A stretch of 64,000 bases of DNA, taken from positions 62,001 through 126,000 of the forward strand of contig NZ_BMND01000010.1 in assembly GCF_014646275.1 (NCBI RefSeq), read 5' to 3'. This document shows positions 52,374 to 61,130 of the stretch, piece after piece. The first letter of the stretch is position 1. Every line of letters begins with the position of its first letter. The DNA comes from Streptomyces kronopolitis (GTDB lineage Bacteria > Actinomycetota > Actinomycetes > Streptomycetales > Streptomycetaceae). The translations under genes were made by a program, and so were the position numbers. The notes beneath the pieces were generated by a model. The model was not told the origin of the DNA. It saw nothing but the letters and a program-made list of their open reading frames with translations, and did not search any database.

Positions 52374-53903
52374 ATGTCCCGCACCCACCTCCCCACCACC
52401 GAGGACCTGCGCACCCGCGCCCGCACCGGCCTCACCCGCCTCGGCGTCACCGTCCCGGAAGGCGACGACTTCGCCGCCCGCAGCCCCCTCACCGGCGAGG
52501 ACCTCTTCGGCCTGCGGGCCGCCACCGCCGCCGACGCCGAACAGGCCGTCGCCGACGCCCGCGAGGCGTTCCTGACCTGGCGCACCACGCCCGCGCCGCG
52601 CCGCGGGGAACTCGTACGGCGCCTGGGGGAGTTGCTGCGTGACCACAAGAGCGACCTGGCCGACCTCATCACCATCGAAGCGGGCAAGATCCGCTCCGAG
52701 GCGCTCGGCGAGGTCCAGGAAATGATCGACATCTGCGAGTTCGCCGTCGGCCTGTCCCGCCAGCTCTACGGCCGCACGATCGCCTCCGAACGCCCCGGCC
52801 ACCGGCTCGCCGAGACCTGGCACCCGCTCGGCGTGGTCGGCGTCATCTCCGCGTTCAACTTCCCCGCCGCGGTCTGGTCGTGGAACACCGCCATCGCCCT
52901 GGTCTGCGGCGACACCGTGGTCTGGAAGCCCTCCGAGCTGACCTCGCTGATCTCGCTCGCCTGCGACCGGCTGCTGGCCCGGGCCGCCGAGGAGGACGGC
53001 GCCCCGGCCGAGGTTCACCGGCTGCTGCTCGGTGACCGCGCCATCGGCGAGAAGCTCGTGGACGATCCCCGCGTCGCCCTGGTCAGCGCCACCGGCTCGA
53101 CCCGCATGGGACGCGAGGTCGGCCCCCGCGTCGCCGCCCGCTTCGGCCGCAGCCTGCTCGAACTCGGCGGCAACAACGCGGCCGTCGTCACCCCCTCCGC
53201 GGACCTCGATCTCGCCGTCCAGGGCATCGTCTTCGCCGCCGCCGGCACCGCGGGCCAGCGCTGCACCACCCTGCGCCGGCTCATCGTGCACCGCGACATC
53301 GCCGACACCCTCCTCGCCCGGCTCACCGCCGCCTACCAGAAGCTCCCCATCGGCGACCCCTTCGACGAGTCCACCCTCGTCGGCCCCCTGATCTCCACCC
53401 ACGCCCTGGAGACCATGCAGGGCGCCCTGACCCGGGTCCAGGCGGAGGGCGGCAAGGTCCTGGCCGGCGGCAACCGCCGCCTCACCGACGCCGCACCGCA
53501 GGCGGGTTACGTCGAGCCGGCCCTCGTACGCGTCGACGAACAGAGCGAGGTCGTCCGCGAGGAGACCTTCGCCCCCATCCTGTACGTGCTGACCTACGAC
53601 ACCCTCGACGAGGCCATCGCCCTGCACAACGACGTCCCCCAGGGCCTCTCCTCCAGCATCTTCACCCGCGACCAGCAGGAAGCCGAACTCTTCCTGTCCG
53701 CCGAGGGCTCCGACTGCGGCATCGCCAACGTCAACATCGGCACCTCCGGGGCCGAGATCGGCGGCGCCTTCGGCGGCGAGAAGGAAACCGGCGGCGGCCG
53801 CGAGTCCGGCTCCGACGCCTGGCGCGCCTACATGCGCTCCGCGACCAACACCATCAACTACTCCGGCCAGTTGGCGCTCGCGCAGAACGTCAGCTTCCTT
53901 TAG
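52374..53903 (+). CDS. ALDH7-type dehydrogenase (2-aminoadipate semialdehyde / P6C dehydrogenase)
   Basis: A 509-residue aldehyde dehydrogenase of the antiquitin/ALDH7 group. NAD binding is in VISAFNFPAAVWSWNTAIAL and VSATGSTRMGREV, general-base Glu263 in LLELGGNNA and nucleophile Cys297 in GTAGQRCTTLRR. The ALDH7-like ending is GGEKETGGGRESGSDAWRAYMR. The family oxidises 1-piperideine-6-carboxylate/2-aminoadipate semialdehyde to 2-aminoadipate in lysine and pipecolate breakdown, which fits the two genes before it. ATG follows GAAGGAG at good spacing. A strong hairpin ends the operon. Confidence 0.9.
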   Translation: MSRTHLPTTEDLRTRARTGLTRLGVTVPEGDDFAARSPLTGEDLFGLRAATAADAEQAVADAREAFLTWRTTPAPRRGELVRRLGELLRDHKSDLADLITIEAGKIRSEALGEVQEMIDICEFAVGLSRQLYGRTIASERPGHRLAETWHPLGVVGVISAFNFPAAVWSWNTAIALVCGDTVVWKPSELTSLISLACDRLLARAAEEDGAPAEVHRLLLGDRAIGEKLVDDPRVALVSATGSTRMGREVGPRVAARFGRSLLELGGNNAAVVTPSADLDLAVQGIVFAAAGTAGQRCTTLRRLIVHRDIADTLLARLTAAYQKLPIGDPFDESTLVGPLISTHALETMQGALTRVQAEGGKVLAGGNRRLTDAAPQAGYVEPALVRVDEQSEVVREETFAPILYVLTYDTLDEAIALHNDVPQGLSSSIFTRDQQEAELFLSAEGSDCGIANVNIGTSGAEIGGAFGGEKETGGGRESGSDAWRAYMRSATNTINYSGQLALAQNVSFL

Positions 53904-53919
53904 GGGGTTGTGACGCGGA

Positions 53920-53939
53920 TCGGCTCGGCTCGGCTCGGC
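53920..53939. repeat. TCGGC microsatellite, 4 copies
   Basis: Four exact 5-base units just after the dehydrogenase stop, before the terminator. Non-coding. Confidence 0.85.
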
Positions 53940-53953
53940 TGTCGTGCGGCTCA

Positions 53954-53986
53954 GCGGCCGGGGTCCTTTGCGGGGGCCCCGGCCGC
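53954..53986 (+). terminator. Terminator of the lysine-type operon
   Basis: GCGGCCGGGG and CCCCGGCCGC are perfect 10-base arms around a 13-base loop. It is about 50 bases after the dehydrogenase stop and before the convergent GNAT gene. Confidence 0.75.
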
Positions 53987-54055
53987 GTGCTGGCGTTGGG
54001 GAACGGCCACGCGAGCGGCGCATCCCCTGCCACGAGTACGGCCGATGCTCCCGCT

Positions 54056-54685
54056 TCAGGGCCGGTAGACGCACTCCGCCAGCGTCGCGTGCTTCTTCCA
54101 GCCCAGCGTCTCGTACAGCGCGCGCCCGGCGTCGGTCGCGCCCAGCACGCCGAGAACCGCGCCCGTCTCCAGGGCGCGGTCGGCAAGCGTACGCATGACG
54201 AAGTTGCCCAGCCCGCGCCGCCGATGGGCCTCCGCGGTCACCATCCGATCCACGACCACGGCGTCCCCGAGGGAGGCCATCTGCCCCTGGGCCGCCTGCT
54301 CGCCCGCCGCATCCAGCACCCGAACGGAGGTGACGGCTCCCACCGTCTCCACGCTCGCGGTGTACCCCGCCGGCGCGACAGGAGCCGTGGCCATCAGGTC
54401 AACAGCCATCAGATGGCCGTTCTCCTCCCAGACCCACCCCCGGGGCAGCCAGGACTCGATCTCCTCCGGCTCCGCGGGCATCTTCATCCAAGTCCGCGGT
54501 ACGGACACCGAGGCCGCGGCGCTGCGCACCAAAGACTCCTCCGCCTCGGGCAGGACATGACGTCCCACTTCGTCGGGGTTGCCTGCGACCTCGATATAGA
54601 ACCCCCAGGGCTCCTTGACGGGCGGGGGAGTCCGCCGGGACAAGGCCCATCCCGCCACCCACGTCGTGACAATGTCCGCAACCAT
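54056..54685 (-). CDS. GNAT family N-acetyltransferase
   Basis: A 209-residue protein with a C-terminal GNAT domain: VDRMVTAEAHRRRGLGNFVMRTL is the acetyl-CoA loop (about residues 145-167, given in part) and LGVLGATDAGRALYETLGW the last motif. The N-terminal 100 residues (WALSRRTPPPVKEPWGFYIEV) are not a second obvious GNAT fold. The ATG is fixed by GGGAGGG five bases upstream. It lies 64 bases after the deaminase-ASCH gene on the same strand and may be co-transcribed. Confidence 0.83.
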   Translation of the reverse strand: MVADIVTTWVAGWALSRRTPPPVKEPWGFYIEVAGNPDEVGRHVLPEAEESLVRSAAASVSVPRTWMKMPAEPEEIESWLPRGWVWEENGHLMAVDLMATAPVAPAGYTASVETVGAVTSVRVLDAAGEQAAQGQMASLGDAVVVDRMVTAEAHRRRGLGNFVMRTLADRALETGAVLGVLGATDAGRALYETLGWKKHATLAECVYRP

Positions 54686-54749
54686 CAAGCCCTCCCGAAG
54701 CTGTGGCCGCCTCAACGGCCAGGTAATAGGCGGCAGTCGAGTGCATACC

Positions 54750-55520
54750 TTACGTCGCAAGACGGAAGTGAACGATGGTGGTGTCATCGGTTGACTTGAT
54801 GTCGGGGTAGTGGAACCGCAGCCTGTCTTGCAGCTCGGCGAGACCACGAAACCCGTCGGCGATAGCGTCCGCCTCGGTCAACTCGGCAACGCTCTTGGAG
54901 GTGATCCGAGTGACCACACCGGGCAGCACCACCTCGTCATCCAACTCGAACACCATGTTCACCGGGCCCGTCTCCACTGGGTCGCGGAACCGCACCGTGG
55001 TCGTCTTCCGCCCGGTGCGTACAGCCTCGAGATAGGTGCGATGGAAATGCAGAGCCTGCGTCGCGGCCGAGCGCAGCGCTCCGTCGGACGCTGCGGAATG
55101 CTCCCCCCAGACATAGGCATGAGGCAGGAGATCGGTGATCGCGACGCTGCGAATGCCGCCAGCTGCCGGCACGAGGACGCGGATGCCTGGGTGGTAGTCC
55201 AGCAGGACCTGCCGGTCCCGGCCACAGGGCGCGAGCACGCCGCGTCCCGTGTCACCGACGGCAACGATCGCCGTGAGGTCACGTGCTCCCGCGGCACGCG
55301 CATGCCCGAGCGCCACCAACTCCGCGCAGGGCCCGCCAGTGAAGTGATAGAGGTTGATACCACCGAACATCCGGCCCTGTGCGTCTCGCACGGCTGCCCC
55401 GACGGTGTGCACGTCGCCGTCACCGTTGGTCTCAACAACGCGCCGGGCGAACTCGACCAGCTCCAGGTCTTCTGCCGTCGGCGGATTCATCGTGCTGTCC
55501 ATCCGGCAGACACTACTCAT
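54750..55520 (-). CDS. Blasticidin-S-deaminase-like domain fused to ASCH domain
   Basis: A 256-residue two-domain protein. Residues about 17-140 follow blasticidin-S/cytidine deaminases closely: NLYHFTGGPCAELVALG holds the first zinc Cys (C65) and catalytic Glu (E67), and GVLAPCGRDRQVLLDYHPGI the second zinc Cys (C99). The third ligand, Cys in the usual PCGRCRQ, is Asp102 here. Residues about 157-256 form an ASCH domain with GRKTTTVRFRDP (K172, T175), the pattern of N4-acetylcytidine amidohydrolases. A joint role on modified cytidine or on a nucleoside antibiotic is inferred. Two later in-frame ATGs are possible starts. Confidence 0.82.
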   Translation of the reverse strand: MSSVCRMDSTMNPPTAEDLELVEFARRVVETNGDGDVHTVGAAVRDAQGRMFGGINLYHFTGGPCAELVALGHARAAGARDLTAIVAVGDTGRGVLAPCGRDRQVLLDYHPGIRVLVPAAGGIRSVAITDLLPHAYVWGEHSAASDGALRSAATQALHFHRTYLEAVRTGRKTTTVRFRDPVETGPVNMVFELDDEVVLPGVVTRITSKSVAELTEADAIADGFRGLAELQDRLRFHYPDIKSTDDTTIVHFRLAT

Positions 55521-55572
55521 GACGTCCCCAAGTCATGTATCCAGGTGGACGTTTGCGGTCACAGCGCTAGGC

Positions 55573-55649
55573 ACCTCCGGCACACGGGAGGTATCGGAGT
55601 GCCGGCAAGCCCCCGCGTCGGCCACGCGCCGGTGCGGGGGCTTGCCGGC
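55573..55649. other. Two hairpins in a divergent gap
   Basis: ACCTCC and GGAGGT (55573-55592) form a small stem. Then GCCGGCAAGCCCCCGC and GCGGGGGCTTGCCGGC (55601-55616, 55634-55649) form a perfect 16-base-pair stem. The 450-base gap 55521-55970 lies between divergent genes, so a terminator here implies an unseen transcript. A weaker inverted repeat GGGACA...TGTCCC spans 55790-55818. No ORF is supported. Confidence 0.7.
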
Positions 55650-55970
55650 GTCCGGTCCGTGGTCGCACTGCCGCGCCGGTGCGGGCCGGCGCGGAGGTGA
55701 AGGGACGACGGACGGGCCTCCGGAAGGGTCGGTGAGTGCCCGGATATCGGGCGCCGTCTGACATTTTTCGACAAACGGCGCTCTGTTCAGGGACATCCAT
55801 TGACGCCGCAGGTGTCCCGATGTGATGGTACGGCCGCCTGGGTCATGGACATGTCGCCTTCCTGCCCGCAGTGCACCACGTCGTCGGATCCGGCAGGACG
55901 GTACGGCGTACGCGGCCCGGCGTTCCACCAGAACCTCCGTCGGTAGAACTGCCTACCCCCTCAAGGAGTC

Positions 55971-57788
55971 ATGGTGATACGAAGACTCGCGGTGGCCGGA
56001 ATATCCCTGGCCGTCACCCTCGGAGCGGCCGTCCTCCCCGCAGCCGCCGCGCCCCCGGCGCACCCGCCCGCTGCTCCGCCGTCCCGCACGATCTCCGTCG
56101 CCGACCGGGCCGGGCACGCCCCCGCCGCGCCGCAGCCACACGCCGACGCCGGCCGCGCCGCGCTCCTCGCCGCGCCGGACATCGACGTGGCCAAGGTCCA
56201 GGCCCACCTCACCGAACTGAACGCCATCGCGACCCGCAACGGCGGCACCCGCAAATCCAGCGGACAGGGCTACCGGGACTCCGTCGCCTACGTCAAGGGC
56301 AAGCTCCAGGCGGCCGGTTACACCGTCACCGAGCAGCCCTGCACCTCCGGCTGCGCCTCGGGGGCCGGGCCCAACCTGATCGCCGAATGGCCGCAGGGCG
56401 ACGCCGCCAAGGTGTACATGTTCGGCTCCCACCTGGACAGCGTGTCGGCAGGTCCGGGCATCAACGACAACGGTTCCGGCTCGGCCGCGCTGCTGGAGAC
56501 GGCACTGACCCTCGCCGAGCAGCACCCCGCCATGGCGGCCCGCGTCCGGTTCGCCTGGTGGACGGACGAGGAGCAGGGCCTCAACGGCTCCGACTTCTAC
56601 GTCAATTCCCTCTCCGCCGCCGAGCGGGCGAAGATCAAGGCGTACTACAACTTCGACATGATCGCCTCGCCCAACGGCGGCTACTTCATCAACCACATCA
56701 CCTCCGCCGCCGCCCAGCCCATGAAGGCCTACTGGGACTCGCTGAGCCTCCAGCCGGAGGAGAACACCGAGGGCGCGGGCCGCTCCGACGACTACTCCTT
56801 CGAGCAGGCCGGCATCGCGACCTCGGGCTATGCGATGGGCGCCAGCGCCAGGAAGACCACGGCGCAGGCCGCGAAGTGGGGCGGCACCGCCAGCCGCGCC
56901 TATGACTCCTGCTACCACCAGTCCTGCGACACCACCGGCAACATCAACGCCACCGGACTCGACCGCAGCGTCGACGGCATCGCCGCCACCCTGTGGCAGC
57001 TCGCCGTCACGCCCTCCACCCCGGCGAACGACTTCTCGCTGGCCGTCAGCCCCACGTCCGGCAGCGTCGACCCGGGTGCGTCGGCCACCGGCACCGTCTC
57101 CACGGCGACCACCGCCGGGTCTGCCCAGACCGTGCAGCTGTCGGCGTCCGGCGCACCGGCAGGGGTGAGCGTCTCCTTCAGCCCCTCCTCGGTGACCTCC
57201 GGCGCCGGCTCCAGCATGACCGTCACCACGACAACGGCCACTGCGCCGGGCACCTACTCCCTGACCGTCACCGGCACCGGGTCCGCCACCACCCATACCG
57301 CGACCTACACCCTGACCGTCAAGGGAACGGGCGGCTGCACCGGCCAACAGCTCCTGGGCAACGGCGGTTTCGAGAACGGCACCGCACCCTGGACGGGCGA
57401 CACCGGAGTGATCGGGGCCCATTCCGGCCAGTCCGCCCACGGCGGCAGCAGATTCGCCTGGCTCGGCGGATACGGCTACTCGGCCACCGACACCGTCAGC
57501 CAGTCGGTGACCGTGCCCGCCGGCTGCCGCAAGGCCACCCTGACCTACTGGCTGCACATCGACACCGGCGAGAGCGGCGGCGTCGCCTACGACACCTTCA
57601 AGGTCAAGGTGGGCAGCACCACCCTGACGACCCTCTCCAACACCGATGCGGCCGCCGGCTACACCCAGCGGACCCTGGACCTGAGCCCCTACATCGGGCA
57701 GCGGATCACCCTCACCTTCACCGCCACCGAGGACTCCGGCCTCCAGAGCAGCTTCGTCGTCGACGACGCGGCCCTGCAGACCGGCTGA
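55971..57788 (+). CDS. Secreted M28 family metallopeptidase
   Basis: A 605-residue secreted zinc aminopeptidase of the Streptomyces SGAP type. The signal peptide ([19 protein letters not shown]) ends near residue 27. Catalytic zinc motifs in order are FGSHLDSV (His, Asp), [12 protein letters not shown] (bridging Asp), [15 protein letters not shown] (Glu pair), YNFDMIASP (Asp) and [10 protein letters not shown] (His). C-terminal to it are an Ig-like/PKD-type beta domain (about 345-450) and a carbohydrate-binding-like jelly roll ending the protein ([11 protein letters not shown]). ATG follows AAGGAG. A perfect 13-base-pair hairpin terminates it. Confidence 0.92.
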   Translation: MVIRRLAVAGISLAVTLGAAVLPAAAAPPAHPPAAPPSRTISVADRAGHAPAAPQPHADAGRAALLAAPDIDVAKVQAHLTELNAIATRNGGTRKSSGQGYRDSVAYVKGKLQAAGYTVTEQPCTSGCASGAGPNLIAEWPQGDAAKVYMFGSHLDSVSAGPGINDNGSGSAALLETALTLAEQHPAMAARVRFAWWTDEEQGLNGSDFYVNSLSAAERAKIKAYYNFDMIASPNGGYFINHITSAAAQPMKAYWDSLSLQPEENTEGAGRSDDYSFEQAGIATSGYAMGASARKTTAQAAKWGGTASRAYDSCYHQSCDTTGNINATGLDRSVDGIAATLWQLAVTPSTPANDFSLAVSPTSGSVDPGASATGTVSTATTAGSAQTVQLSASGAPAGVSVSFSPSSVTSGAGSSMTVTTTTATAPGTYSLTVTGTGSATTHTATYTLTVKGTGGCTGQQLLGNGGFENGTAPWTGDTGVIGAHSGQSAHGGSRFAWLGGYGYSATDTVSQSVTVPAGCRKATLTYWLHIDTGESGGVAYDTFKVKVGSTTLTTLSNTDAAAGYTQRTLDLSPYIGQRITLTFTATEDSGLQSSFVVDDAALQTG

Positions 57789-57802
57789 CCCGGCGCACGA
57801 GC

Positions 57803-57862
57803 CCGGAGGGGCAGCAGCGCGAGCCCGGCCGCGGCTGGCGCACACCGGAGCTGCCCCTCCGG
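57803..57862. terminator. Hairpin terminator after the M28 peptidase
   Basis: CCGGAGGGGCAGC and GCTGCCCCTCCGG are perfect 13-base arms around a 34-base loop. It lies between two convergent genes. Confidence 0.78.
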
Positions 57863-57897
57863 CACGTTCCCTATGCCCCCGTGAGGCGCGCGGTGGC

Positions 57898-58224
57898 TCA
57901 GGCCGTCGCCTCGTCCGTCTGGTAGCAGGTGGCGGTGAAGCGGTCCCGGTCGCCGGTGGGCGTCCAGCCACCGGTGCCGTGGTCGGGGTCGGCCAGGGCG
58001 AAGCCGTTCTCGCGCAGCTGGTCGCGGAGCGCCTCGGCCGGAAACCCGCCGCCCTCGGGGGTCTCCCCGACCGGCCAGAGGGTGACGAGCAGCGCCTCGG
58101 TGTCGCCGGCGTCGGGCTCGCGGTCGAGACTGGCGATCTCTAGATGCCAGTGGCCATGACGGGTGAAGGCCTCCGCCCGGAAGACGGCCGGCGCGGCCGG
58201 GGCGTTCTGTTCGGTCTCGGTCAT
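57898..58224 (-). CDS. Small protein of unknown function
   Basis: A 108-residue soluble protein (FRAEAFTRHGHWHLEIASL near the start, ending DRFTATCYQTDEATA). There is no signal peptide, membrane segment or recognised motif. Start ATG has a modest GGAGCCC upstream. Codon use and length argue that it is a real gene. It is convergent with the M28 peptidase. Confidence 0.6.
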   Translation of the reverse strand: MTETEQNAPAAPAVFRAEAFTRHGHWHLEIASLDREPDAGDTEALLVTLWPVGETPEGGGFPAEALRDQLRENGFALADPDHGTGGWTPTGDRDRFTATCYQTDEATA

Positions 58225-58266
58225 GGGGGTGGGCTCCTGTCATGGGGCGGGACGTGCGATGCCTGC

Positions 58267-58332
58267 GAGAGCATTGTGCTCGCGGAGGGCGCTGTGCTTG
58301 AGGAGAGCGCTGTGCCTACGGAGAGTGTGCCG
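58267..58332. repeat. 18-base tandem repeat
   Basis: Three full copies of a diverged 18-base unit (GAGAGCATTGTGCTCGCG, GAGGGCGCTGTGCTTGAG and GAGAGCGCTGTGCCTACG), then the first bases of a fourth. They are in the otherwise gene-free stretch 58225-58726. Confidence 0.8.
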
Positions 58333-58431
58333 TGCTGCCTGGCGGCGTACGGTGCGTATGCCCCGGTTGGGCAGAGCATGCATCACGGGGCAGAGCGGAC
58401 TGGACCGGGGCGGGGCGGCGACTGTCACTGG

Positions 58432-58582
58432 GACTGGACGGTGACGGTGACGATGACCGGGACCGTGATGGAGATCGGGAACGTGACGGAGACCGGAACG
58501 GGGATCGGAGTGGGACGGAGAACGGCACCCGGGACCGGGAAGGAGGCCGGAGCGGGGACGGAGACCGGAACCGGGGCCGGGC
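58432..58582. repeat. Six-base-periodic low-complexity region
   Basis: About 150 bases of diverged GACGGT/GACCGG/GATCGG units with a six-base period, purine-rich on the plus strand. Every frame is a simple dipeptide-like repeat. No gene is supported in 58225-58726. Confidence 0.8.
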
Positions 58583-58726
58583 TCAGGCGGGGCCGGGCCG
58601 CTCGCCCCGGCGGCCGCCGACGCCTCCGCCGACGCCCCCCGCGTCCCTCCGTGCTCTCCGCATCCATCCATGCCCCTCCGGGCTCTCCACGTCCCCCGCC
58701 CCCCTGCGCTCCTGGTCCCGGGCAGC

Positions 58727-60043
58727 TCACGGCTCCTCGACGTCGGGCCGTGCCCAGCGGGTGGGCAGGGCGGTGGCGGGGGTGGTGTATTCGGGCAGGC
58801 CGGCGAGGGCTTCGACGTGGGCGGGGCGGTAGGGGGTGGGGCCGCTCCACTCCAGCAGCAGGACGGTGGCGTCGTCGTTGAGCCGCCCGCCGTGGTACGC
58901 GAGATGGCGTCGCATCAGACGGCGCAGAGTCTCGGGCACGGGCAGCCCGTCGGCGTGGTGCTGGATGAGGAAGTCGGTGAATCTCGGCAGGCCGAACTCC
59001 AGGCCCTCGCTGTTGCGGGCCTCGGTGATGCCGTCGCTGTAGAGCAGCAGTCGGTCGCCGGGCTCCAGCTGATCACGGCAGAGGAGAGGCGATACGCCCA
59101 GGTCGGTGCCCATGGGGGGCGCGGGCGAGCAGGGCAGGACCAGCGCGGTGCGGCCCTTGCGGATGACGACCGGTGCCGGGTGTCCCAGGCTGGTCCAGAT
59201 GAGGACCCCGGTGGCGGTGTTCAGCTCGGCCAGGATGCCCGTGGCGAAGCGGTCGCCGTCGAACTCGTCAGCGAGCACCCGGCCCATGGCTTCGGCGGTC
59301 GGCAGGATCCCGGAGCCCTGCCGGCGGTGGTTGCGGCTGGCGGCCACCGCGAGGCTCGCGGTCAGCCCGGCGGCGGTGTCGTGGCCCATCGCGTCGAAGA
59401 GCGCGAGGTGCACGATCTCATCGGCGACGGCGTAGTCGAAGACATCGCCACTGACCTCGTAGGCGGGCTCCATCACCGCGCTGATCAGCAACCGGCCGGT
59501 GGCGAACGTCCTCGGCGGCATCACCCGCCACTCCATCTCCGCGGCGATGTTCATCCGGCGGCGCCGTACGAGCCCGGCGTACGTGTCGCTCGTCCCGCGC
59601 TTGCTGACCACCATCAGGGCGACCAGCCCGGCGAGATTGCGCAGGTCCTGAGCCGCTTGGGCGTCCCATTCCGTCCCGGGTGCGGCGCAGGCCCGCAGGA
59701 CCCCCAGGCGCTCCGTGCCGTCGAGCAACGGCACCCACCACAGGCCGCCTTCGGAGGCGGTGCTCGCGACGATGCCGCCCGTCTGGAAGGCCCGTCCCGC
59801 GAGCGTGCCCTCGATCCGCAGCTCGTCGGGAACGGCCTCCGCGCCGCCGCCGGCCCCGGACCCCTGGCCGGCGAGCAGGCACAGCACGTCCTGCTGGAGG
59901 TCGGCCAGGTAGATCAGGACCTCCAGCCAGCCGATCCGGGCCGCGTGCTTGGCGACCATGTCCGGGACCTGGTCCAGTGTGACCACATGGCTGGCGGCGA
60001 TCAGATCACCCAGCATCCGTCCGCGGGCCGCTGGACTGCTCAT
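58727..60043 (-). CDS. GAF-SpoIIE type PP2C protein phosphatase
   Basis: A 438-residue protein. A GAF-like sensory domain spans about residues 20-150. A SpoIIE/PP2C phosphatase domain (about 180-415) follows, with metal-binding Asp residues in YEVSGDVFDY, LFDAMGHDTAAGL, LLYSDGITEARN and LNDDATVLLLE. Such phosphatases act on anti-anti-sigma factors in SigB-type stress pathways. A SigB-family sigma gene and another SpoIIE phosphatase lie within 4 kb, which fits that role (inference). Confidence 0.9.
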   Translation of the reverse strand: MSSPAARGRMLGDLIAASHVVTLDQVPDMVAKHAARIGWLEVLIYLADLQQDVLCLLAGQGSGAGGGAEAVPDELRIEGTLAGRAFQTGGIVASTASEGGLWWVPLLDGTERLGVLRACAAPGTEWDAQAAQDLRNLAGLVALMVVSKRGTSDTYAGLVRRRRMNIAAEMEWRVMPPRTFATGRLLISAVMEPAYEVSGDVFDYAVADEIVHLALFDAMGHDTAAGLTASLAVAASRNHRRQGSGILPTAEAMGRVLADEFDGDRFATGILAELNTATGVLIWTSLGHPAPVVIRKGRTALVLPCSPAPPMGTDLGVSPLLCRDQLEPGDRLLLYSDGITEARNSEGLEFGLPRFTDFLIQHHADGLPVPETLRRLMRRHLAYHGGRLNDDATVLLLEWSGPTPYRPAHVEALAGLPEYTTPATALPTRWARPDVEEP

Positions 60044-60239
60044 TCGGGCACCTTTCCTCGGACGCCGGCCCGCCGAAGCCGTCCGCCCTCTGGGCTGTCC
60101 CGCCGTGGCACCGCCGCTGACCGGCGCACCCGCGGCGGTGCATGTGCTGTCGCTGTGCTGCTGATGGTGACACCGAGATGCACATTGCCCGTAGCGACAC
60201 CGCGGGGAGGCACGAGAGCGACACCTCGGGACGGCACTC

Positions 60240-61130
60240 TCACGGCATCATCCGGACCACCTCTCCGCTCTCCAGCGCCACATAGAGGGCACCGTCCGGC
60301 CCGAAGGCCAGACCGTGCGGTTCCGACGCCGCGGCCGGCAGGTCGAACTCCTCGATACGGCCGTCCCGGGTAAGGGAGCCGATGCGGTGGGCTCCCCATT
60401 CGGTGAACCAGCAGTCTCCGTCCGGACCCGCCACGATCGCGTGCGGCCGGCACGCGGGGTCCGGGAGGCGGAACTCCTCGATCCGGCCGTCCGTGGTGAT
60501 CCGGCCTATCTGTCCGGCGCCGATCTCGACGAACCAGAGGGCGCCGTCCGCGCCGGGCGTGATCCCGACCGGCGCGGCGCCCTCGGTGGGCAGCGGATAG
60601 ACCGTCACCTCTCCCTGCAGGCTGATGCGGCCGATCGCGTGCGCCTGATTGAGGGTGCACCACAGTGCGCCATCGGGGCCGGTGGTGAGGGCCGAGGCGA
60701 AGGCGCCGCTGACCGGCAGCGGAAACTCCGTCACCGCGCCGTCCGTGGTGATCCGTCCGATGCGGTCGGCGTGCATCTGCGTGAACCACAGGGCGCCGTC
60801 GGGGGCGGACACGAGGCCGAACGGACCGCTGCCCGGACTCGGAAGGGGGAATGAGGTCGCCTCCCCGGTCACGGTGATCCGTCCGATCCGGTGGTCCTGG
60901 CTCCGCGCGAACCACAGCGCGCCATCGGGCCCCGGGGTGATGGTGGTAGGCCCGCAGGACGCGGAGTCGAGCCGGTGGCACACGAGTTGACCGTCCGGCG
61001 TCAGACGGGCGATCTGCCCGGCGTGGACCAGGGTGCACCACAGCGCCTGGTCGGGGCCGGCGGTGAGGGCGTACGGGCCCGCGCCGTCGGGAACGGGGAA
61101 TCGCTGGAAAGAGACGACACGGCGCGACAT
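60240..61130 (-). CDS. Virginiamycin B lyase (Vgb) family protein
   Basis: A 296-residue seven-bladed beta-propeller with repeats of GPDGALWF...IGRITTDG. Vgb linearises streptogramin B antibiotics by elimination. Its catalytic residues in the staphylococcal enzyme are H228, E268, H270 and E284. Here H230, E270 and H272 keep the same spacing (RPHAIV, SEPHGLAFG), and E287 is the nearest match to the fourth. The protein may therefore be an active lyase, although many environmental homologues are uncharacterised. It is divergent from the sigma gene. Confidence 0.85.
   Translation of the reverse strand: MSRRVVSFQRFPVPDGAGPYALTAGPDQALWCTLVHAGQIARLTPDGQLVCHRLDSASCGPTTITPGPDGALWFARSQDHRIGRITVTGEATSFPLPSPGSGPFGLVSAPDGALWFTQMHADRIGRITTDGAVTEFPLPVSGAFASALTTGPDGALWCTLNQAHAIGRISLQGEVTVYPLPTEGAAPVGITPGADGALWFVEIGAGQIGRITTDGRIEEFRLPDPACRPHAIVAGPDGDCWFTEWGAHRIGSLTRDGRIEEFDLPAAASEPHGLAFGPDGALYVALESGEVVRMMP

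Noticed and set aside
55800..55828. A sigma70-like promoter beginning TTGACG in the divergent gap
   Set aside because: No hexamer at 16-18 bases resembles a -10 box. The inverted repeat around it is noted within the gap feature instead.
58144..58881. Plus-strand frame rich in Thr/Gly repeats
   Set aside because: It overlaps two real minus-strand genes at both ends, and its coding content comes only from the six-base repeat. No ribosome site or homology is visible.
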